A model generated the notes under the pieces. It searched no databases. It was not told where the DNA came from and was given only the letters and a program-made list of their open reading frames with translations. 64,000 nt of DNA from Forficula auricularia (lineage: Eukaryota; Arthropoda; Insecta; Dermaptera; Forficulidae). The DNA lies in contig JALMQS010000153.1 of assembly GCA_024734495.1 (NCBI GenBank), forward strand, positions 11,509,876 through 11,573,875, read 5' to 3'. The position numbers and the translations under genes are program-made. This document shows, in pieces, positions 21,051 to 34,500 of the stretch; position 1 is the first letter of the stretch, and each line of letters starts with the position of its first letter.

Positions 21051-21611
21051 CTAAATTTTAAAGAATCTATTTTATCTGATTTAAGTGGATACGAATACAC
21101 TAAAATAAGTTTACATTTTGTACAATAAGAAAGCATTAAACATTTTTTCAAAAACACTCCTTCAATTAATTATTTCTAACATTTTTAATTTAAAGTTTGT
21201 TTTCTTTCTTTTGGCAATATGTATAAGTTTCTAATTTTATTTTAGTTATTGATTTAAACATGGATGAATTTGATTTTAATGTTAAATATTTAAATGTATT
21301 TTATCATATGTAGATACTAAGTATAAATGTATATACATATTTCAGAACTTTTACAGTTAGGTTTTCACCACTTTTTTCGAATTAAATTCTTAATTATCTT
21401 ACAGAGTTTTTGGATAATATCCCGCTTTTTACTATATTAGTATCTTTTTTAGACAGTTATTCGAGAAACGAATCTACTGTGTAAAAAGAGTGATATAAGA
21501 TGTGTAGGCACAAAGTAATTTAACTGTTTAGTGCCCACTTGAAAAATATATTAGCATAGAAAACATAGGAAAAAACAAAATAAACTTTTGTCAGGACGGC
21601 GTGTCTTTTTA

Positions 21612-21790
21612 CAAAGTTTTAATACATCATATCAAAAAAATTCAGAAATAAAGAAGTTGTTGAGATATTGAGATGCCATATGAAACAATAATGAAGTCTA
21701 AGAGTAGTGGAATATTGCTGTAGATTCATATGTAATCTCCATTTTCGACATCTTTATTTCTGAACTTTTTGATATGATGTATAAAAACTT
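21612..21790. repeat. small fold-back element
   Basis: ACATCATATCAAAAAAATTC and CAGAAATAAAGAAGTTG on the left pair with GACATCTTTATTTCTGAA and TTTTTGATATGATGT on the right. Confidence 0.7.
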
Positions 21791-22200
21791 TTTTGCTCAG
21801 AATCGAAGTGTCTATAAAAGTATAATAAAACATTCAGGGTGTTCCTTAAAAACAAATACGTTTTTGAGAATAACTTAAAAAATGTGATGCTCAATTGTTT
21901 CGTTACTGCAATATTCTTAAAAAATCTTCCTACTCCTAGTTTGCATGTTTAAGACTTTATTGCTACAATAATGACAAAGTTAGCAATAATGATCACCTGG
22001 TGTATAAGTATAGTGTGTTTTTGCATAATTATAATGTTGGTATATAATTTATTTTAAACAATTTTCGATGCTCTTTTAGTCGGTCTTTAAATTCTCTGGA
22101 TGGACAGTGAGTATATGAATAAATAAATTAATATAATTATTATTTATTATAAGAGGTATTTTTATTTTTGTTTACAATGGTGGCCAATTTTATTCCATCG

Positions 22201-22225
22201 TTTCGGCATTCTCTGCCTTCATCAG
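22201..22225 (-). ncRNA. hammerhead-ribozyme-like motif
   Basis: The minus strand reads CTGATGA, one extra A, a GGC/GCC hairpin and GAAAC. The core matches the hammerhead consensus CUGANGA...GAAA, but helices I and III are not convincing here. It lies in GC-richer DNA (22.16-22.33 kb) of unknown repeat class. Confidence 0.25.
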
Positions 22226-22449
22226 AACCTCTCGCATCGCCTATTCCTTCTTTTTATCTGACTACAGAACAACAATACAAATTTTCATCACCTCACAACA
22301 ATCCTTTTCTTTCTTTTGACAGAAAAAATATATATATATTACAAGATGACTTTTCTAATATCATATAATATCATATAATTGGTATATAAGTTTTATCCAT
22401 GGGTGTTTTCAAATACAGGAGAAAATCATAAACATAAGTCAACCTATTT

Positions 22450-22503
22450 TTATTCCATTAAATCTTCTTCAGTTGAATCTTTAAAATCTTCAATAACAGA
22501 TTC
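22450..22503 (-). CDS. BTB-Psq exon 10 (terminal)
   Basis: 54 bases after a TGTTCCAG acceptor: ESVIEDFKDSTEEDLME then TAA. An AATAAA on the minus strand overlaps the stop codon (22454-22449). Confidence 0.75.
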   Translation of the reverse strand, partial: ESVIEDFKDSTEEDLME

Positions 22504-25500
22504 CTGGAACAGTTGTATTAAAATAAATATAAATGGAAATTTAATTTTCAGCTAACGATGTTTAATTTAAGTTTTTGTTTTGCCGAGAGTAGCAGAATCA
22601 TAAAGAGAAACAAAGTGGTTGTTGTCCTCTGCTTGATGCAAATAAACTAGTACATATCAAAAATAAATACTTACTTACTTAAGATGAAAAAATAAAATAT
22701 TCGAATTATATAATGTATTATATATATAGATATAGACAAATAACCTATCGTTCTGTAAATAATGTATATTTCTACTAAATAATTATAATTAGATTGAAAA
22801 TAATAAATTGTAAAAACCCTTGAACAATATGTATTTATATTTCCTTTTGAATAATCATCAAAATCCACATAATCATACCCACTTCCTGTGGCCGAACAAC
22901 ATTTCCAATGTTTTAGGCTCCTCTATAATGCCTCGCCACTTTGTCCTATCCCGTGCCATAGAGTTCCAATTTCCTTGAGCACCCAACTCTTCAAGATCTC
23001 TGGCTATATTGTTCATCCATCTTTGCCGAGGTCTACCTGGTGGTCTTCTTCCTATCGTTTTTGTTTCGGAAATCTTGCTGATAGCTCGATCTTCATCAGC
23101 ACGCACCACATGTCCCACCCAAGCCAGCCTTCGTGATCTTATACAGCTCGTGATGTAAGGCTACTCTGTTAATTCTCACACTTCCCTTGGGCTTCTAAAC
23201 CTCCATTCGCCGGTAACACTATCTCTAATCTCTAGGCTTATTCTCTTCAAGATCTTGTTTCCGAAGGATATTAGATTTTTCTGATCAGATAGGGTCATGG
23301 TCCATGTCTCACACCCATAGAGCACCACCAGTCGAATAATGACGTTGTAAATTTTAATTTTAAGTTTTCTTGAGAGAATTTTATTTTTGAACAGGCTATT
23401 TAAGGCTGCCGCACAACGGTTTCCTTTCATTATTCGAGTTTGAATTTCCTTGCCTACTTCATTCTTTGTTGTTATAAGAGTCCCTAAATAAGCAAAATTA
23501 TCAGCATACTCGTAACTAGCATCCTCACATCTCAAGCTATTGTTTTTGTTGTTGTTATGTCTTGACACTTTCATTGCTTTGGTCTTTTCAGCATTTATTT
23601 TAAGACCAACTCTTAGGCCCATGCATTTGATTTTATCATGCATGTCCACCAAGGCTTCTTCTCTATTCGCTACTATGGCAATATCATCCGCATATGCAAA
23701 TACGTTATGCAGACCATTCAGTGGTATTCCTTCACTCCTTTTATCTAGGATTCTTATAACTTTTTCCAGAATAAGGTTGAAAAGCAGGGGTGATATTGCA
23801 TCTCCTCGTCACAGTCCTGTTTTGATGGCTCCGATTACCTATCCTCTACCTTTTAATATAGGCTCTTGAGTTTTCCACACAGGCCCTGACCAATTTTATT
23901 AGTTTATGAGGGAATCCAAACTCGTTCATAATATTCCACAGGCTCTCCCTATGAACGCTATCATATGCCTGCTTGAAATCGATGGAAAGGTGAAAAGTAT
24001 CGAGCACAAATTCCCATCGTTTTTCCATTATTTGTCTTATACTAAATACTTGGTAAGTTGTAGATCTTCCTTTACGAAAGCCGCATTAGTAATCCCCAAG
24101 AATTGTTCAGCAAACGGAGTCAGACGTTTTAGTAGGATATAACTTAATATCTTATAAGCTGTTGGCAAGATTGATATTCCTCTGAAGTTTTCACACCTTT
24201 TTATATTTCCTTTTTTGGGCATAAGAACAATAATAGCGTCATGCCATTCTGCCGGAATTTTCTCTTCCTTCCAGACTTTTAATATTAATAATTGTAGATT
24301 TAGGAAATGTAAACAAAAATATAAGTTTCCATTTAAAAACAGATCTTGACCTTAAAATACCTATGAAAGCTTGTTTTAGGTCGACAAACAATAGCGTAGT
24401 TTAGTTCCCCCTTGATATAAATAAACTTTTATTTGAAACTTTTTTTCATATAATGCACTGTTTTTGAGTTATAAGACTTTCTCAAGATAAAAAACTCACC
24501 CGGTATACATATTTATTTTTGATATAAATGTGTATGTTCATTTACATCAATCAGAGGACAACCTCATTGTTTCTCTTAATAAGGATTTTTAATTTTGGAA
24601 AATCACTACAAAACAATGACAAAATGAATTACTCACGGTTGAAACAATGATTTGATCAGTTTCTTGAAGAGATATTTCATCTTCATTTGTTAAAATTATT
24701 AAGGATGCCTCAGGAAATTCATCGACATAAGTGACGGGTAATTCAGAAGAACCAGGAACCTAAAATCATATGAACTATATAGTTTTAGAAATCAAAATAG
24801 ATTGTTTCTTAAATAAAATTCTCACTTCAACGAGTGTAAAAGATGATTCTTCTTGTAGTTTAGCGACTGCATCATCGACTTCTTTTGAAACAACTTGACC
24901 AATGTTTTCAAAAGATACTTGTACTTTTAATTTTGATGGGCTTTCCTCCGGTTGAGAAGATACTGGAACCTATAATCATAGGTATGATATTTAATAATTT
25001 TAGAAATGAAAATATCAATAAATGGCTATTGTTTCTCAAATAAAATACTTACTTCAACTAGTGTGAAAGAGGACTGCTCTTGTAATTGAGCGACTGCATC
25101 ATCGACCGCTTTTGAAACTACTTGTCCAATGTTGTCTAAAGATACTTTTACTTTTGATGAGTTTTTCTCTGATTTCTGACCTGAGCTTCCACCTAATTGT
25201 TGCAATCTTCGCCAAATAGTCGTTTTAGGAACCTAGGACACATAAAATCAATTATATTTATTGTATCTTTTAATCTTATATATTATTTTTATTATTATTA
25301 TATTATTAATATTTTTATATTCTTCTTCTTAGAGTGCCATACCCGAAACGGGCGTCGGCTCCTCTTCACATATACCTGTGCTGAGTGTGTTTAGTTGTTT
25401 TACACAGATATACGGGACCTACTTTTTAACGCCGATTCCGACGGCTAGTTTGGAGAGGTTTACTAACCAATTATACTCTTGGTAGGTTGCCATTGCTTTC

Positions 25501-28500
25501 TAAGAGGAGGCGACTGCAAATATCTGCCGAGACTAGGTCTCGAACCAGCGTATTTCGAGTCAGCGACCAGACACTCTACCCACTGACCCACAACCTTTTA
25601 TTAATAAAAGGGAATATCTGTCTTTCTTTTGGGTGTCTCCAGAAGAATGTATTTTCAGTTTTTTAACTAGATTTTTCGGTTATAAGTGAGGACATTTTAT
25701 TAAAAAAAAATTTTTTTGGTTTTCATACCCATAAAGTCATATTAGCATATACATCACCCAGTCACGGGTAACGCTGTGTAAATATACAACACATGTAAAT
25801 AAAAAAAAAAATGTTTTTTTTTGTAACAGTCTTTTTTAAGTTGGTGTGGTGGAGGGCGATCGGAGGTGGGGGGACAGAAGTCCAGGCTAAATTTCAAAGG
25901 CGAGCCTCGCAGCTAGTAGTTATTAATAAAATCTATATACCTACAGTTGAAGTTAATTTGATTGTTTTGAAATTGTGAGTTTTAAAAAGGAGTAGATGAA
26001 ATTCTTTTTTTTTCCTTTGGCCTCGGTGGACACCATTTGGCCATCATTTGTACTTAATATAGGAGTCACTCATACAATTTATTCATTCAAAATGTTCAAT
26101 TTATATAAATAATTTAAGTGAAATTAAGAATTTTACTATTTCTTTAGTCATTTCATTTTCATTGAATAAGTGATATAAAATGGTAGAGGAAATTCTTAAA
26201 TTTTTTCAATATCCTAATGAACAATAGGTACATGTGCTTGTGCATAGATCAATAATCTATTCGCGAAGAGACAAGACTGAATGGTCAATTCTTATAATAA
26301 TTTAACCTAACTTGGAGTTTGAATTAGTCGATTTGTGACAAGGAACAGTCACACAAAACAAAAAAATATTAAATAATAAATTTGACATACAAGATTAACC
26401 GTGAGACAGACTATAGAATTAGCAGCCGTTGTGGATTTATTTTATGCCGCCGCGCCGGCAGGTTGAAACATTTTTCTGCCTATTCTTATCAAACATAATT
26501 TTAGTCCATTTTGAAAAAACAAATCTATATTTGGCTGTGTTGATAAATTTATATTTAAGAACAAAAAGGCGCTTTGTATTTGCATCTTCGGCCTGCTCTG
26601 GTCATCATCAAGGCCTAGATAAAACAAATTTATTTGTATAATTAAAAATTAGAAAATAATCAAAAATAAAATTAGACAAAATATTAAAACAAATATAAAA
26701 TGTCAGAAAAAAATTAGGAGAAATTTACATTGCAGTACAAAATATTGGAATAAGAGTAGGAATAAATTTTACTTTTATCTCCCTTTCCCTGTTATTGATG
26801 CTATTTTTGAGTTTATTAATGGACATTATTAATAAAGGTGTTTTGATTTAATTGACTTTCACTGAAATGATAGTGCGGTTTGAGCTAGGAGAGATAAAGG
26901 AAGTAAAAGTAAAATTTATTCTTATTTATTCATATTCCAATTTTATGAGCAATAAAAGTTTCTTCTAATTTATGTTCTGACACTTGATATTTCCATTTGT
27001 TTTATAATTTTCTCTTTTAAGATTGTAAGGAGGTAGAAAGAAATAAGCGAGGGGTGAACCGCGACCTAATATGCTGTACACCTACTTCAACTTGTACTCC
27101 AAATATTTCCAAGTACTTCCAAATATTTCCAAGTAATTCAAAATATTTCCAAGTACTTTCAAATATTTCCAAGTACTTCCAAGTATTTCCAAATATTTCC
27201 AAAATACTTCCAAAGAGGTGTACACCTACTTCCAATCGCGGATCACCCCTAGGAAATAAGCTGTATATTAGTATAAATTATGAAAATTTAATGCTTAATA
27301 TCAAATATTTCAAACGAAAATTAGCCACTATAGGTTTCCTCCTATGTAGCCTAATGGAAAATCCTTCACTGACTGGCCACCAAAGACCAACATGAGGAAA
27401 AATCCAGTTTGGCTGACTCCCTTTAATCAATTGATGATAAATTACTAGCATTCAGGGATTAGTTGGTTTAGCCTCTTTACAAATAAGTGGAACACAACAT
27501 ATATAAATAATAAAATCTTATCTTATATTCAAATATTAATGTATTTATCATGCTTAAAAAATTACTTGAAATGCATTAGCAGCAGTAGCGTGGCTCATTC
27601 GACCTTCTTTGCAAGCTTCAACTGCTTCATTCAAACGGCTATCTAATCGCTCTCTAGCTCTTCTTTTTAAAGAATCTGAAGGTAGCTTTCCACTTTCTAC
27701 AAGTCGTACTTTTTCTCTGAATAAAGTTGCTTTAGGAATCTAATAATAATAAAGAATATATTATATTAATATAGTAGTAAAATAATATCTGAAATATCAT
27801 AAATGATCTTGTATTAACAAAATAATTAGGCTAAAAAATTGTTTTTCATTTATAAATTTAAATTACAAATTAGCTGGACCTTTTTAATTATATATTACAA
27901 GGTGTGTAACTTTGCTTCCGCCGTTTTTTCTCCAAAATTTGAGGTTTTAATGAAAAAAATTGGTTACACATGTATCATTTAAAGTATTTTTCATCGCTGG
28001 CCACTACTTTCTTCCATCTTTCTGGCAGCATACGGATACCGCTTCGGAAGAATGCTTCATCTTTTGAGGCTATCCACGAATCGACCCAATTTTTGGTATC
28101 TTCTTATGATGTGAAGTGCTGCTCAGACAGATCGAAACAAGTGGATATCAGAAGGAGTAATGTCTGGTGAATATAGCGGGTGGGATAAAACTTCCCAATT
28201 GAGTGTTTCCAAAAAGGTTTTGACCGGTTTTGTGAAAAATCGGCATTCAACGTTTCTCGGCGTCAGTTCATATAGAACCTAATTTCCTTGTTTTAGAATC
28301 ATTCCCAATGATTTCAACCAATGTGAAATTGCTTTTTGAGTCGCTCCTAATGTATGTGCAAGTTCTTCTAGCGTTTGGCACGAATCTTAGTTTGATAATA
28401 CTTTCAATTCCGCGTCTTCGTACACTTTCGGCCTTCCGGGACGTTCTTTATCTTCGATGTCGAATTCACCCTTCTTAAACTTTTGAAACCACTCACGTCA

Positions 28501-31500
28501 ACCTCTCTCACTTAAAGCAGCCTCACCATATGCTTCTCCAAGCAATCTATGCGCCTCAGCTGCAGATTTTTTCAAATTTGAAGAAGAAAATCAAAAGCTC
28601 CCGCAAATGACGCTTATTCGACTCAAAACTCGACATTTTCGCACACAAAAAAATAATAGGTGTACAACTTTGCTTCCGCCGTTTCACAATAGATGGCTGT
28701 AGCGGTAAGTGATAGTCGAAATAAATAGATCGTAGATGTCACACAATAAGCTTAGGAATTTGTAAACATAACTCCATCGAAATATTAGTCGATTTGTGTC
28801 TGCATCATAAAGTTATTCTCGATTAAACATGTCAGCTTACGAGCCAAATTCTCGTCATTTGCGGGGGGTTTTAATTTTCTGCTTTAATATGAAGAAATCT
28901 GCGCCTGAGGCTCATCGAATGCTCTCAAATACCTATGGTGAGGCCGCTATTAGTGAAAGAACGTGCCAAGAGTGGTTTCAACGCTTCAGGAACGGTGATT
29001 TTGACGTCGAAGACCAGCATGGCGGTGGAAGAGAGAAGGTTTTCAAAGATGCAGAATTGGAGGCATTACTTGATCAAGACTCGTGTCAAACGCAACAAGA
29101 ATTGGCAGGATCATTGGGAGTGACACAACAAGCCATTTCAAAACGCCTAAAAGTAATGGGAATGATTCAGAAACAAGGAAATTGGGTGCCGTACGAGTTG
29201 AAGCCGAGAGATGTTGAACGGCGTTTGTTTGCTTGTGAACAGCTGCTTGCAAGGCAAAGACGGAAGGGATTTCTGCATCGCATTGTGACTGGGAACGAAA
29301 AATGGGTTCATTACGATAATCCCAAGCGCAGAAAATCATGGGGATATCCCGGCCATGCTTCCACGTCGACGGCCAAACCGAATATTCACGGTTCCAAGGT
29401 CATGCTCAGTATTTGTTGGGACCAGCTCGGCGTAGTGTATTATGAGTTGTTAAAACCGACTGAAACAATCACAGGCGATCGTTATCGAACGCAATTAATG
29501 CGTTTGAGCCGAGCATTGAAAGACAAACGGCCGCAATACAACAAGAAACATGATAAAGTGATTTTACAGCATGACATTGCTCGACCCCATGTTGCGAAAG
29601 TGGTCAAGACATACTTGGAAACGTTGAAATGGGAAGTTCTACCCCACCCGCCGTATTCTCCAGACGTTGCTCCCTCGGACTATCACTTGTTTCGATCAAT
29701 GGCACACGGCCTGGCTGACCAGCACTTCCGGTCTTATGAAGAAGTGAAAAATTGGATCGATTCGTGGATCGCTTCAAAAGATGACCAGTTTTTTCAATGC
29801 GGGATTCGTACGCTGCCCGAAAGATGGGAGAAAGTAGTGGCCAGTGATGGACAATACTTTGAATCATAAATGTATAACCAGTTTTTTACAATAAAGCCTC
29901 GAATTTCGGACAAAAACGGCGGAAGCAAAGCTGTACACCCTTTATAATATACTGATGAAAATTCACTAAGATTTCAAGGTTATTTTGTTAACAAATATAC
30001 AATCTTACGATAATTAAGTTTTAATTCTGACAATTTTAATCATAACTTACTGGTGGGGACCAGCTTTGTTAAACGGAGGAAACTTATTTGTACACCTTAT
30101 ATATTATAGGAAGTTTTTTTAGAGATTTATTTGAGGTAGTGACTAGTACTCAAACTTCCTATCTATACTAATATAAATTTAAAAACAAAAAATTGAATAA
30201 CCTTAAACTGTTGAGCTACTTTGGTAAAATTTTCTCCTCTTTCGAGTGCCTTGATTGCTTCTGCTTTAGAAGAATCATCATAAGAACGTTTAAATATTCT
30301 TCTTTGTACTAAACCACCCTCTACTTTTACAGAATCTTCTTTTTTGACTCGCCTCCATAAAACAGTTTTAGGTATTTTATATAGTTCACTTGCTTGTCGT
30401 AAAGTAGCTCCTCCTGAATAATTATAAGAATTTTTTGATTATATTTTTAAATATTAAAATTAATTAATAATAAAGGGGGTATTTATAATGAATATTTTAT
30501 TTGTACTTTCCAATAATCAATAATTTATAGTTGATATTTTGCTGGTATGGTGATACAACATTTTTCGGATCTTTCTACAAGAAACAATAAAATTTATTTA
30601 CTAAAAGTTTTATTAAAAACATGTTTTGAAGAATATTCCCACTATATATTATAGATTCAAAATCTTGGTATAAATAGAAAACTAATTAACATTTTATATT
30701 AAAAAAAGGAAAATTAACATGAGTTTATCTGGAAAGAATTCATTCAAACAGTTAAAGTAGTTGTTCCGCCAAATGGGTATTCATAGGATTTTTTTGAAAT
30801 TTAGAGAGATTATTATTTAAATACTTCTGCATAGATTGGTGGCAAAACGAAATTTATGAACAATATAGTTCTGGAGATATTAAATTTCAAAAATAGAGTT
30901 TTTCAGACTCTTATACATTGCACTATACGGAATATCGGAAAATTTACATACATATTTAATTATAATTAAGAAACCCTTCTTACCATTTTCATAAAAAACT
31001 AAACCAACATTAAACAATAACCAATACATATTTTAAGACAATTTTGATTCATAGTTACAACACCGTTTCTGAGATAATAATGAATAAATAATTAAAAATG
31101 TATAAAAAAAATTTACACTAAAAACAATTTGGCAACAGCGCATTTATTTAACCAGCGAAAGATGTATAAAGCGCGCATGCGTTAGATTTTTTCAAAATTA
31201 TAATTTTCATAAGGTGTAATAACGTAGGTGTTGATTTCATTTGTTAAAAATAACAAAACAATTTTTATAGAAATTTTTTAACTTTTAAAATGTATTTTAT
31301 CTGTCATTTTAATATAAAAATATTCAATCTCTTACAATGGTGTCAGATTTGTCAAACGAGGACGGGATTGGCTAGAATCGGTACATAAACAGCAACAAGT
31401 TTTGGGCTTATGAATTATGAATCCTTAATGTCTGTTCTATATACTCTAGCATTAACTTTTTGCTAGTATTGTCGCGAAACAACTACCTTAAAAATAAGAA

Positions 31501-34500
31501 AATGTGTTTTATAAGAGTTCCATATATAGAGACTGAAATATCGTGTACTTTTGAATTTAATTCAAAAAGGTTCCAATCATCTAGTTTACCAGCAAAGCTT
31601 CTAAAAATTATTATTATTAATTTTTACATTTTTTATAAATTAAGAAATTACCTGCTACAGCTTTGAAAGCTTGACGAACTTTTTCAGAACTATATTCTGG
31701 TCTAGTCAAATTATTAGTTACACCCAAATTACGAGCTCGAAAATAAAGTGTGCTCCTAGGAATTTTATGTGCATATGCAGTTTGCATGAGAGACTTTCCT
31801 CTCTTCAATTCTTCCAAAGCGGCGTTCATCACAACTTCACTAAATTAAATAATAGTATGAATAAATATAAATAAAAAGTTTATAAGATAGATATTAAAAT
31901 AGTAAAAAAAGAAAAGAAAAATTAAGAATATAAATACCCTTTAAGATAAAGTAAATGAATTAAATTAATTTAGAAATGTATATTTTAAGTAAAGCAAAAA
32001 ATTTGTATATGGTATACTAGGCAGATCAAAAGTCTGGAATAATCAATATAATAAATGGGGCTAGTAGTATGCACCAATGTGAACCATTCATAACTAACTT
32101 CATTCTTCATTAGACGTCTGTCAAAATTTCAACCATTCATGTTTTCGCATTTACAAGATACAGTAGTGAGAAGCAACCAACCCCGTGTTTTTTTAAAAAT
32201 GAAAAAATCTGAGTTTCGTGTTCTGATTAAACACTATTATTTACGCAAGAAAACGATAACCGAGATCAAAGGCAAGCTAGTTAAGTATTATCCGGACTCT
32301 GCACCGTCGATGAAGATGATTCAAAAGTGTTTTTCTGACTTTCGTTGCGGCCGAACAAGCACAAGTGATGCTGATCGGTCTAGACGCCGAAAAGAGGTCT
32401 GACACCAGAAAACGCCCAAAAAATGCATGATATTATGTTGAATGACCCCTAAGTGAAATTGAGGGAGGTAGCTGAGACCACAAAGATGTCGTATGGCAGT
32501 GTGTTCAATGTCATACATGATATTTTGGGTATGAAAAAGCTCTGCAAAAAAATAATCTATCATCACGACAATGCGGCTGCTAATTCATCGTTAGTTTCGT
32601 AAGCAAAATTGCACGAAATCGGATTTGAACTGGTTCCCCAGTCAGGCCTGGACCCCAGCGACTTTTACCTGTTTCCAAACCTGAAGAGATGGCTCACCGG
32701 TAAGCGATTTCACTCAAATGGGGAAGTCATAGCTGAAACTGAGGCCTATTTTGGAGAGCCTTCGAAAGATTACTTTTCGGACGGGATAAAAAAGTTAGAA
32801 AAACGTTAGACTCGCTGTATTGACTTAAAAGGAATGTATGTTTAAAGATAAAACCGAATTTGGCCAAAAAAATGTTTTCTTATTTCACTTATTCAAGACT
32901 TTTTGATCTGCCTAGTATAGTATTAAAAATATTTACTTGTTAAATTTTTTGTTAGATAGCTTCCTTGGTTTTCTATTTTTAATTTGAGGTTGTTCTTCAT
33001 CTTCATTAATTTCAACAATATCTAATTTTTCTTCTGAATTTTCATGTACGGACTCATCAGATTTTTTGGTATCTTTTAAATTATCTTTGCTAGAATCATT
33101 ACCTAGTTCATTTGTAATGATTTCAGTTTCGATTGTCGGTACATCTTTTAAGTTAGATAAAGAATTTATATTTAAAGATGATAAATAATTCGAAACCTAG
33201 AATTTAATTAAAATGGGATAATTAATTTAAAAAATTATATTATTAATATTTTGGTTGAGATCTAGATAATCAAATTAAATCATGCATGGTAAAATTAGAA
33301 AATAAATTCCATTTTCTATTTTACGAGGATAAGTCAAAAATTACTTACACTTTTCGGTCTACAACTTTATTAAACTAGGTGTACAACAGATACATTATTT
33401 TTCGATATAGTCTCCACCTTTAGAAATGCACTTGGTCCAGCGAGCCACAAGCTTCCGAATGCCTTCCTGGTAGAAGGTTTTCGGTTGGTCATGAAGCCAC
33501 TTTTGCACCGCATCCCGAGCGTCCATGCCTGAGGCAAATCGACGAGTTCTCAAAGCTTCCTTGAGCGGTCCAAAGAGATGAAAGTCTGAGGAAGAGAGAT
33601 CTGGGCTGTAGGGGGGGGGGGGGGGCTGTTCCAGGGTCTCAAAAAGTCTCAAAGCTGACGGTCGCCCAGCTCCCTCTTTTTGTGTTACGCTCGTTCGGCC
33701 ATTTTTAAACATTTCGATCCATAAAAAAACGCTTTTACGAGATAAAGCACTTTCCCCGTATTGTGACAAAAGTCTCCGGTGAATTTCAGCACCTTTCACA
33801 GCCTCTGACCACTCCTCGTTGCTCCTCTTTGGTGCAATCTGATAGCGGAGCTAACATGCTTATGCTGTTGTAGCTAGACGACAACTGACGCGATCGTGAT
33901 TAAATTCAACACACGTGACCATAGACGCGCCAACTCAACGCAGCGCATGCGGGCGCCTCCTATCTTAGTTTAATAAAGTTGTAGAAAGAAAAGTGTAGGT
34001 AATTTTTGACTTATCTTCGTATTAAAACTTAAGAAGCTTTAAACTTGTTGATTAAATCATTTAAAAGACATTGATCGACCTCTTGTAATCAAAATTCCTA
34101 AGCAGTTTTATGGTAAATGTATTCTGGTATATCGAAAAATGATTTGTTTGATACCAATGTCATAAGTGATTCTAGCTACGAGTCACTTGAAGACGGCTTC
34201 AAAAGTAGAGGCAGAAATGTTGTGATTATATTAGAAAATGTAATTATTTACCAACTGCTGGTTTAAAAGATAAATTTTTTATCGAATTTGTATTATTTAT
34301 TATTACTTAATACGTACTCCCATTAATCCTCGAATTTTCAATATTTCTGCTGCTTTAAGCACTGATGGAAATCTTTCTGCAACAATTTTCAATTCTCCAT
34401 TATATACAAATTCAATTATGGAAGTAATATCTTCATAACTGATATCGCACAAAATTACAATTGGATTGCTAACATCAATGTTTGAAAAAATTTCCTTAAA

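Larger units (their letters stand above)
27901..30096 (-). mobile_element. older mariner (deleted), host of a nested mariner
   Basis: Ends are GGTGTGTAACTTTGCTTCCG (left) and the decayed right repeat ACGGAGGAAACTTATTTG then TACACC. The minus strand carries a broken transposase running from about 28635 to 27970, starting MSSFESNKRHLREL. The segment with the first two catalytic Asp residues is missing and stops are present. A second mariner (28659-29940) sits in its 5' leader, so the original element was about 0.9 kb. Confidence 0.8.

Noticed and set aside
29043..29339. 98-codon minus-strand frame opposite the mariner transposase
   Set aside because: It is a shadow of the coding strand. The plus-strand frame has clear transposase motifs.
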